A stretch of 64,000 bases of DNA, from contig NZ_FNIB01000012.1 of assembly GCF_900103805.1 (NCBI RefSeq), positions 1 through 64,000 on the forward strand. The letters are read 5' to 3'. Of this stretch, positions 58,937 to 64,000 are shown in pieces (position 1 is the stretch's first letter; every line of letters begins with the position of its first letter). Source of the stretch: Cryobacterium flavum (GTDB taxonomy: Bacteria > Actinomycetota > Actinomycetes > Actinomycetales > Microbacteriaceae). The notes below the pieces were generated by a model. The model did not search any database and was not told the origin of the DNA. It saw only the letters and a program-made list of their open reading frames with translations. Made by a program: the position numbers and the translations under genes.

Positions 58937-58967
58937 AAAGCGGATGCCGGTCACCGGCATCCGCTTT
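58937..58967. terminator. Bidirectional terminator with inverted GCGGATGCC pair
   Basis: Perfect 14-bp stem AAAGCGGATGCCGG with loop TCA and its complement, ending in CTTT on either strand, between convergent genes. The A/T ends make it work in both directions. Confidence 0.8.
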
Positions 58968-58974
58968 CAGCGGG

Positions 58975-59415
58975 TCAGGAGCGGTCGCGCTTGGCCTGCT
59001 CCTGCGAAGCCTGACGCTCGACGTGCGCCTTCTTAGCGGCGCGCTGGGCGTCGCGGTCTTTCACGGCGATCTGGTCGGCGCGCACGCCGGCCTGGGTGGA
59101 ACGTTCCAACACGAGCCAGGCCGGCGGCTGCTGCAGCAGGGCGGCGATCTCAGCGGTGGTCAGCGGGTCGATGATGTCACTGCGGGCCAAGCCGGAGATC
59201 GAGACGCCGAGCTTGGCGGCGACGACCTGGCGTGGGTGCGGGCCGTTGGCGCGCAGCAGGGTGAGCCATTCCGGCGGGTTAGCCATGAGGTCGGCCAGCT
59301 CGGTGCGGCTGACGAATTCGGTCTGGAACTCGGCCGGTGCCGCGCCCGGCAGAATCCCGAGTTTCTGGGCCGCCGTGGCGGGCTTCATTGTCTGGGGCTT
59401 CTTCTCGGAACTCAT
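58975..59415 (-). CDS. DUF5997 family protein
   Basis: A 146-aa soluble protein with TAAQKLGILPGAAPAEFQ, SRTELADLMANPPEWL, LLRANGPHPRQVVAAKLGVSISGL and LTTAEIAALLQQPPAWL, matching DUF5997. Two similar helical modules suggest an internal duplication. The C-terminus is charged coil. It diverges from the LysR-type effector-domain gene with 82 nt between starts; the two are commonly adjacent and may work together, by inference. Confidence 0.9.
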   Translation of the reverse strand: MSSEKKPQTMKPATAAQKLGILPGAAPAEFQTEFVSRTELADLMANPPEWLTLLRANGPHPRQVVAAKLGVSISGLARSDIIDPLTTAEIAALLQQPPAWLVLERSTQAGVRADQIAVKDRDAQRAAKKAHVERQASQEQAKRDRS

Positions 59416-59497
59416 TGTTCAAGCGTATAGCCTGAGAGGGCCCTCGTTTGGGCAAATCGACCTCTGCTGCCCTCAACTACTACGAGAAAGGATGCCG

Positions 59498-60340
59498 GTG
59501 AGCTTTTCCATCGCCTTCGTCGCCGGTGTCACCCCCACCAAATGGACCCGCATCTGGAATGACCGCCGCCCCGACGTTCCCCTCTCCGCGTTTCGCACGG
59601 AGCCCGCGGAGCAGATCGCGGTGCTGCACGACGGCCGGGCCGACGTCAGTCTGGTACGCCTTCCGATCGACGACACCAACCTCAGCGTCATCAACCTGTA
59701 CAACGAGATTCCGGTCGTTGTCGCGTCGAAGGACCACGAAACCCTGCAGGCCGAGACCGTGCTCCTGGCCGACCTGGCGGGTGAACACCTGCTTCAGAAC
59801 CCGGACGACGTGCCTGAATGGCGCGATATCGCCGACGAGATTCGGGACGGCACCCGCCGCGCCCTGCCGCCCATGCGTGATCTCGACGAGACGATGGAGC
59901 AGGTTGCCGCCGGCGTCGGCATCATCATCGTTCCGCACTCGATCGCCCGACTGTACGGTCGCAAAGACGTGGTCTCCCGCCCGGTGACGGGGGTCGCCGA
60001 CACCCAGATCGCCCTGGCCTGGATCACCCGCGAGACCAGCGACGACATCGAAGAGTTCATCGGCATCGTGCGCGGGCGCTCCAGGCAGAGCTCGCGAACG
60101 GATGCCGGTGCCGCCGCCGCGGCATCCGCTGACACCGAAGAGGCACCGGTGCATAGCGATGGCCGCCCGGGAAAACCGCCGCGCAAACCCAAGAAGACCG
60201 ACAAAGCCAAGGCCGCGGCCAAAGCCATCCGAGTTGCGGCAGCCAAGGCCAAGCCGGCCGTGCGCAAAAGAACCGAGAGCTCACCCGGCCGCACCCGCCC
60301 GACCAAGAATCCCAACAAGGGCAAGGGCCGCGGGCACTAG
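59498..60340 (+). CDS. LysR-type substrate-binding domain protein without HTH, with basic tail
   Basis: About 280 aa from GTG at 59498, chosen because AAAGG is six bases upstream; ATG at 59492 is the alternative. The first 190 residues match a LysR effector-binding domain (VSLVRLPID, LYNEIPVVVASKDH, GVGIIIVPHSIARL), but no helix-turn-helix precedes it. The last 80 residues are Lys/Ala/Pro-rich, with KKTDKAKAAAKA and KPAVRKR, like histone H1-type tails. It may bind DNA through the tail or act as a ligand sensor. It is divergent from DUF5997. Confidence 0.85.
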   Translation: MSFSIAFVAGVTPTKWTRIWNDRRPDVPLSAFRTEPAEQIAVLHDGRADVSLVRLPIDDTNLSVINLYNEIPVVVASKDHETLQAETVLLADLAGEHLLQNPDDVPEWRDIADEIRDGTRRALPPMRDLDETMEQVAAGVGIIIVPHSIARLYGRKDVVSRPVTGVADTQIALAWITRETSDDIEEFIGIVRGRSRQSSRTDAGAAAAASADTEEAPVHSDGRPGKPPRKPKKTDKAKAAAKAIRVAAAKAKPAVRKRTESSPGRTRPTKNPNKGKGRGH

Positions 60341-60345
60341 AAGAA

Positions 60346-60738
60346 CTAGGGGTTTTTCAGCACCGACAGAATGTTGCCGGACGGGTCGGTGAACCATGCG
60401 ATGTCCGGCCCTTGTCCGCCGCCGGCGGCAATTCCCTTGTCATTCTGCTCAAAGCCGTCGTAGCGCAGAAAATCTACGCCGCGTTCGGTGAGTTCGTCGA
60501 CCGTGGCATCAAGATCGGTCACCGCGAAATTCAGGATCGTATAGGTCGCCGGCACGAAGTCCGGCTTGGGGTAGACGATGACGGTGGCTCCGCCTGGCAG
60601 AGCTATACGCAGCATGCCCATCTCCCCGACGGAGACTTCGAGGCCGAGGGTTTCGGCATAGAAGGTGTGCGCGGCGTCGAGGTCGGAGACCGCGAAACCA
60701 CTGAATCCGGCGACGATACCGACGGCGTGTTCGGTCAT
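60346..60738 (-). CDS. VOC superfamily (glyoxalase-like) protein
   Basis: A 130-aa protein with two beta-alpha-beta-beta-beta modules: GFSGFAVSDLDAAHTFYAETLGL then LNFAVTDLDATVDELTERGV, ending WFTDPSGNILSVL. Family members bind a metal or act as antibiotic-binding or isomerase proteins; the substrate here cannot be told. ATG at 60738; 30 nt downstream of the permease gene, so possibly cotranscribed with the ABC exporter and related to resistance, by inference. Confidence 0.92.
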   Translation of the reverse strand: MTEHAVGIVAGFSGFAVSDLDAAHTFYAETLGLEVSVGEMGMLRIALPGGATVIVYPKPDFVPATYTILNFAVTDLDATVDELTERGVDFLRYDGFEQNDKGIAAGGGQGPDIAWFTDPSGNILSVLKNP

Positions 60739-60768
60739 GAGGTGACTCCTTTGTCGATGAAAGGTCAG

Positions 60769-61668
60769 TCAGCGGGAGCTGATCGACGCGAACTTGCGAA
60801 TGCATAGTGGCACGAACACGAGCAACATCACGGTGATGCCGATAAGAACGGTGAGAATCGGGTTCTGCATGGTCCAGATATCAGGCACCGGCGCGGTTCC
60901 GAGGTTGCCGAAGAGCTGGCGCACCGCCTGCACGAGTGAGGACACCGGGTTCCACTCGGCGAAGAGGCGCAGAGGGGTGGGCAGGGTTTCGCTCGGTACG
61001 AACGCGTTCGAGACGAAGGTCAGCGGAAACAGAATGAGAAACGACGCATTGTTGATGACTTCGGGGCTCTTCACGCTCATGCCGAGCAGCGCCATCACCC
61101 AGCTGAAGGCGTAGCCGAACAGAAGCAGCAGGCCCACTCCGGCCAGAACCTCCAGCGGCGAGGTGTTCACCCGCCAGCCGACGGCCAGTCCGGTTGCCAT
61201 CATGATCACCATGGAGATGGTGTTGAGCACGAGGTCGCCGTTGGTTCGACCGATCAGCACAGCGGATGCGTTCATCGGCAGGCTCCGAAACCGGTCGATG
61301 ATGCCCTCTTTCAGGTCGAGCGCCATGGCAGCTCCCGAGAACGTGGCACCGAACACGACGGTCTGGGCAAAGATGCCCGCCATCAGGAATTGCGTATAGT
61401 CGCTGCCCGCCACGGCGATGGCGCCGCCATAGACCTGACTGAACAGCAGCACGAACATGATCGGTTGGATCACGGCGAATACCAGCATGTCGGGCGACCG
61501 CTTGATCTTGATCAGGTTGCGCTTGGTGACGGTCCAGCCGTCGGAGTACCAGAGCGACAGCGGATTCCACGTCGGTAGCGGCGGCAGGGTGGCCACGCGG
61601 GATTCACCCGGGGCGAGGCCGGTCGCCATCGGCGACTCTACCGGAACCGAAGCGTGCCTGGCGCTCAT
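60769..61668 (-). CDS. ABC-2 type export permease, DrrB-like
   Basis: A 299-aa permease with six hydrophobic helices and the ABC-2 signatures ALDLKEGIIDRFRSLPM and FLILFPLTFVSNAFVPSETLP with EWNPVSSLVQAVR. It forms an exporter with the ATPase encoded just upstream; the ATG overlaps the ATPase stop by 4 nt. The family (daunorubicin resistance type) exports lipophilic compounds. The actual substrate is unknown. Confidence 0.95.
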   Translation of the reverse strand: MSARHASVPVESPMATGLAPGESRVATLPPLPTWNPLSLWYSDGWTVTKRNLIKIKRSPDMLVFAVIQPIMFVLLFSQVYGGAIAVAGSDYTQFLMAGIFAQTVVFGATFSGAAMALDLKEGIIDRFRSLPMNASAVLIGRTNGDLVLNTISMVIMMATGLAVGWRVNTSPLEVLAGVGLLLLFGYAFSWVMALLGMSVKSPEVINNASFLILFPLTFVSNAFVPSETLPTPLRLFAEWNPVSSLVQAVRQLFGNLGTAPVPDIWTMQNPILTVLIGITVMLLVFVPLCIRKFASISSR

Positions 61669-62771
61669 TTCACTTCCGCCAGGTCTGCCGTGTCGGCGTT
61701 CGCCCCGCGCGACTGGTCCCGTTTGGCCTGCGCCCGTTTCGAGAGTTTCGGCCCGTCCGAGTCGTCATCGCTCGCTGTGAGATCGGCTTTGTGCCCGGTG
61801 AGCTTGAGGAAAACGTCGTCGAGCGTGGGACGGCGCATTCCGGCATCGTGCAGGGTGATCTCAGCGGCACGCAAATCGGCGAGCATACTCTGCAGGGCGG
61901 TAGGCCCATCGGTGACGGCAACGTCGACCCCTCGACCGTCGGCGGAGACCGTAGGATCACCCGAGCCGTACCGGGCCAGGATGTCCTGCGCAGCGGCGCT
62001 GTCGGCGGCGTCGACCAGGGCAACCACCACACGGTGTCCACCGATCTGGGCCTTGAGCTGATCAGAAGTGCCCTCGGCGATCACTCGGCCGTCGTCGATG
62101 ACGACGATGTCATCGGCGAGCTGGTCGGCCTCTTCGAGGTATTGCGTGGTCAGCAGCACCGTCGTTCCGTCGGCGACGAGACGCTTGATGACATCCCACA
62201 GGGCGATTCGGCTGCGCGGGTCGAGCCCGGTGGTCGGTTCATCGAGAAAGAGCACTTTGGGATTGATGACAAGCGCTCCGGCGAGGTCAATGCGACGACG
62301 CATGCCTCCGGAGAACCCCTTGACCGGCCGGTTACCGGCGGCAGTGAGCTCGAACAGGTCGATGAGCTCCTGCGCCCGTTTGCGGGCAGCCGCGCCGCCC
62401 AGGTGGTACAGCCGACCGACCATCTCCAGGTTCTCGAATCCGGTGAGGTTCTCGTCGACGGCGGCATACTGGCCGGAGACCCCGATGATGCGGCGCACCG
62501 ATTTGGGGTGGCGCACGACGTCGATTCCGTCGATGACGGCGGTGCCGGCATCCGGTCGAATCAGTGTCGTGAGCATCTTCACGACGGTGGTTTTTCCGGC
62601 ACCGTTGGGACCGAGGAGGGCCTTGACCGTGCCACGCGGCACCTGCAGGTCGAGCCCGGCGAGCGCGTGCACCGGACCACTCTTGGATTGGTAGGTCTTG
62701 GTCAGGCCCTGGGCCTCAATGATCACGTGGAATCCTTGCCGTATCGGGGGTGCAATCAGGTTCGATGCCAT
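61665..62771 (-). CDS. ABC exporter ATPase, DrrA-like
   Basis: A 368-aa ATPase from ATG at 62771, with GGAGGGG eight bases upstream; a longer frame has no support. Walker A GPNGAGKT, signature FSGGMRRRIDLAGAL, Walker B VLFLDEPTTGLD and switch TTQYLEE are intact. The C-terminal 100 residues are the DrrA-type accessory domain (GMRRPTLDDVFLKLTG) plus a charged tail. It powers the permease encoded immediately downstream. Confidence 0.95.
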   Translation of the reverse strand: MASNLIAPPIRQGFHVIIEAQGLTKTYQSKSGPVHALAGLDLQVPRGTVKALLGPNGAGKTTVVKMLTTLIRPDAGTAVIDGIDVVRHPKSVRRIIGVSGQYAAVDENLTGFENLEMVGRLYHLGGAAARKRAQELIDLFELTAAGNRPVKGFSGGMRRRIDLAGALVINPKVLFLDEPTTGLDPRSRIALWDVIKRLVADGTTVLLTTQYLEEADQLADDIVVIDDGRVIAEGTSDQLKAQIGGHRVVVALVDAADSAAAQDILARYGSGDPTVSADGRGVDVAVTDGPTALQSMLADLRAAEITLHDAGMRRPTLDDVFLKLTGHKADLTASDDDSDGPKLSKRAQAKRDQSRGANADTADLAEVK

Positions 62772-63046
62772 GCTAGTAATCCCCTCCGACATCGACAACC
62801 GCCCGCCCAATCTTGGTCGGGGCCCAGGCCCCGTCCCCGGGCGAATCTCGAACCCACTTCCCCATAAGAGGTTCGGCGATGCATTGTTTTGCGGCCGCGC
62901 CACCCGCTGTTCCTGTGAAGATCTCAGGAAGGAGGCCTCTTTCTGGCAGCGACCACGGAGTGTCCTATGCACTGCCGATGAATCGCCCGGGCAGGCCACA
63001 CGCCTGTCAGTGTTCATGCGGGGAGACACCCCATGGAGAGGTATTT
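62772..63046. other. Divergent intergenic region
   Basis: 275 nt between the ABC ATPase gene and a small membrane-protein gene. It contains GC-rich self-complementary stretches (GGGCCCAGGCCCC near 62820 and GGGGAGACACCCC near 63021-63032, just before the membrane-protein ribosome site). I could not identify a confident promoter or operator. Confidence 0.5.
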
Positions 63047-63511
63047 ATGACTACGACCGCCACGCGATCCACTGACGAACGGATGCGGCTCGCTGCAGCT
63101 CATCCCGACAGCACGACCGCGCGTCTGATCGACCAGCGCCTGCTCACGCGCCGGATCACCGTTGCGCTGTCGCTCGCCGTCATCGGGGCGATTCACATTC
63201 TCGACCTTCCGAGCAAATTCGCCGAAACTCCCTACCTCGCCTTCGCGTACATCGGAATCATCATTGCCGCAGCCGTGTTGATCGAACGGGTTCTCATCGT
63301 GGGATCGAGAATCGACTTCCTCGCCGCCGCTGCGCTGTCCGCGGCCGTCATCGTCGGCTTTGTCATCAATCGCACGGTCGGCATGCCGATGGCGACGGGC
63401 GACATTGGAAACTGGCTGGAACCGCTTGGCCTGTTGTCACTCGCCGTCGAGTTCTTCGCCATCTGGCAGTCGCTCGTGGCCGCGCTGGTCTACCACCGCA
63501 AGGCGCGCTGA
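63047..63511 (+). CDS. Small four-helix membrane protein
   Basis: A 154-aa protein from ATG at 63047, with GGAGAGG six bases upstream. After a 35-residue N-terminal part rich in Arg and Thr come four hydrophobic helices (for example ITVALSLAVIGAIHIL and AYIGIIIAAAVLIERVLI) and a short basic C-terminus. Family not recognised; no catalytic motif. It is converging with the AAA ATPase gene. Confidence 0.82.
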   Translation: MTTTATRSTDERMRLAAAHPDSTTARLIDQRLLTRRITVALSLAVIGAIHILDLPSKFAETPYLAFAYIGIIIAAAVLIERVLIVGSRIDFLAAAALSAAVIVGFVINRTVGMPMATGDIGNWLEPLGLLSLAVEFFAIWQSLVAALVYHRKAR

Positions 63512-63594
63512 CCATTCGGGCTCACCGTTACGGTGACGCGGTTCCAGCCTGAAAACTGGGCCCGCGTTCGTGAGGTGGGCCCGGGCACGCCCGG

Positions 63595-64000
63595 CTACAG
63601 CCGGGCTAGGCGCTCGATGTCCTCGAGGAACTCGGCGGCAACATCGTCGGACACGGTGCGGCGGGTTTCGGAGATCGCCAGGGCATAGTCGTCGGTGCTC
63701 GGGCCGTTGATGACGGGCCCGTCGCCGGAACGATAGAGCGCGTTCTCGAGCGCGTGCTGCGAAGCCCTATGGGCGGCGTACTCGACGTCGGCGGGCGAGA
63801 ACCCGTCGCTTTTCTCGACCAGAACGGCGAGGTCGACCTCGCCGGACACGCTTTGAGGAATGTACCGCTCCCAGATGGCCTGGCGAGCGGCGACATCCGG
63901 CAGGCCGATCGGCACGACATAGTCGAAGCGGCCATGCCGGAGGAAGGCGGAGTCGAGCGCGCGAATGAAGTTGGTCGCACAGACCAACAGGCGACCGGGC
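63595..64000 (-). CDS. AAA+ ATPase, C-terminal part (cut by window edge)
   Basis: The frame is open to the end of the window, so the beginning lies beyond base 64000. Visible are the sensor-1 segment LLVCATNF, DSAFLRHGRFD with the arginine finger, and the C-terminal helical lid (VGLPDVAARQAIWERYI type), as in classical AAA proteins such as the VCP/FtsH-like group. It ends about 130 residues later. The N-terminal domain and hence the exact subfamily are outside the window. Confidence 0.88.
   Translation of the reverse strand, partial: PGRLLVCATNFIRALDSAFLRHGRFDYVVPIGLPDVAARQAIWERYIPQSVSGEVDLAVLVEKSDGFSPADVEYAAHRASQHALENALYRSGDGPVINGPSTDDYALAISETRRTVSDDVAAEFLEDIERLARL

Noticed and set aside
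60346-62771. Antibiotic biosynthesis cluster around the DrrAB-type exporter
   Set aside because: Only an exporter and one VOC protein are present; no biosynthetic enzymes adjoin.

Overview
The window is high-GC DNA with GTG and TTG starts, mostly leftward genes and actinobacterial-type RpoB and RpoC. Together with a DUF222/HNH fragment, a DUF5997 protein, a DUF4916 protein and LRV-domain proteins, this points to an actinobacterium, most likely a Microbacteriaceae member (Cryobacterium, Leifsonia or similar). That placement is inference from protein character, not from a search. I saw no rRNA, tRNA, CRISPR array or insertion sequence.

Region 1 (about 455-34105, minus strand) is one large co-directional cluster whose genes often overlap by 1 to 14 nt. 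In transcription order: an EccC-like FHA/FtsK-type ATPase, a WXG100 protein, a WXG-like protein split by a frameshift, a small membrane protein, two unknown proteins, a Ser/Thr kinase, a 2002-aa Ig/FN3 surface protein, a MoxR ATPase, a DUF58 protein, a transglutaminase-like membrane protein lacking two catalytic residues, a DUF5684/FHA protein, a PP2C phosphatase, a small membrane protein, three membrane proteins sharing an LRV domain (one with PASTA repeats), and a 1779-aa VWA membrane protein. It reads as a type VII secretion-like apparatus merged with kinase, phosphatase and FHA signalling and a cell-envelope assembly module. The usual EccB, EccD, EccE and mycosin genes are not in the window.

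Region 2 (34311-37591, plus strand) diverges from the ATPase gene. It holds a small WXG-like protein, a hydrolase with a WXG-like N-terminus (candidate secreted effector), a lipoprotein, a remnant of the hydrolase C-terminus, a second lipoprotein paralog without its lipobox Cys, and a truncated third copy. This looks like an effector with a tandem immunity array.

Region 3 (37592-39246) is a rearrangement scar: a PAS-domain fragment cut where a GGDEF domain would normally follow, joined to an inverted, truncated pilB that also has an internal deletion.

Region 4 (39481-47214) is rpoB-rpoC with a clear terminator and a clear promoter, the latter back to back with a promoter for the next rightward gene. 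Region 5 (47284-64000) is ordinary chromosome: a spermidine synthase-like protein, a TPR protein, a PQQ-type sugar dehydrogenase lipoprotein, a SprT-like protease, an EVE-domain protein, DUF1684, a DEAD-box helicase, GNAT, a nucleoside hydrolase, a Nudix-like protein, a carboxylesterase, DUF5997 with a LysR-type effector-domain protein, VOC, a DrrAB-type ABC exporter, a small membrane protein and the end of an AAA ATPase. Intergenic spaces here carry a family of inverted repeats, and the 9-mer GCGGATGCC is strongly over-represented across the whole window, twice as inverted pairs that look like terminators.
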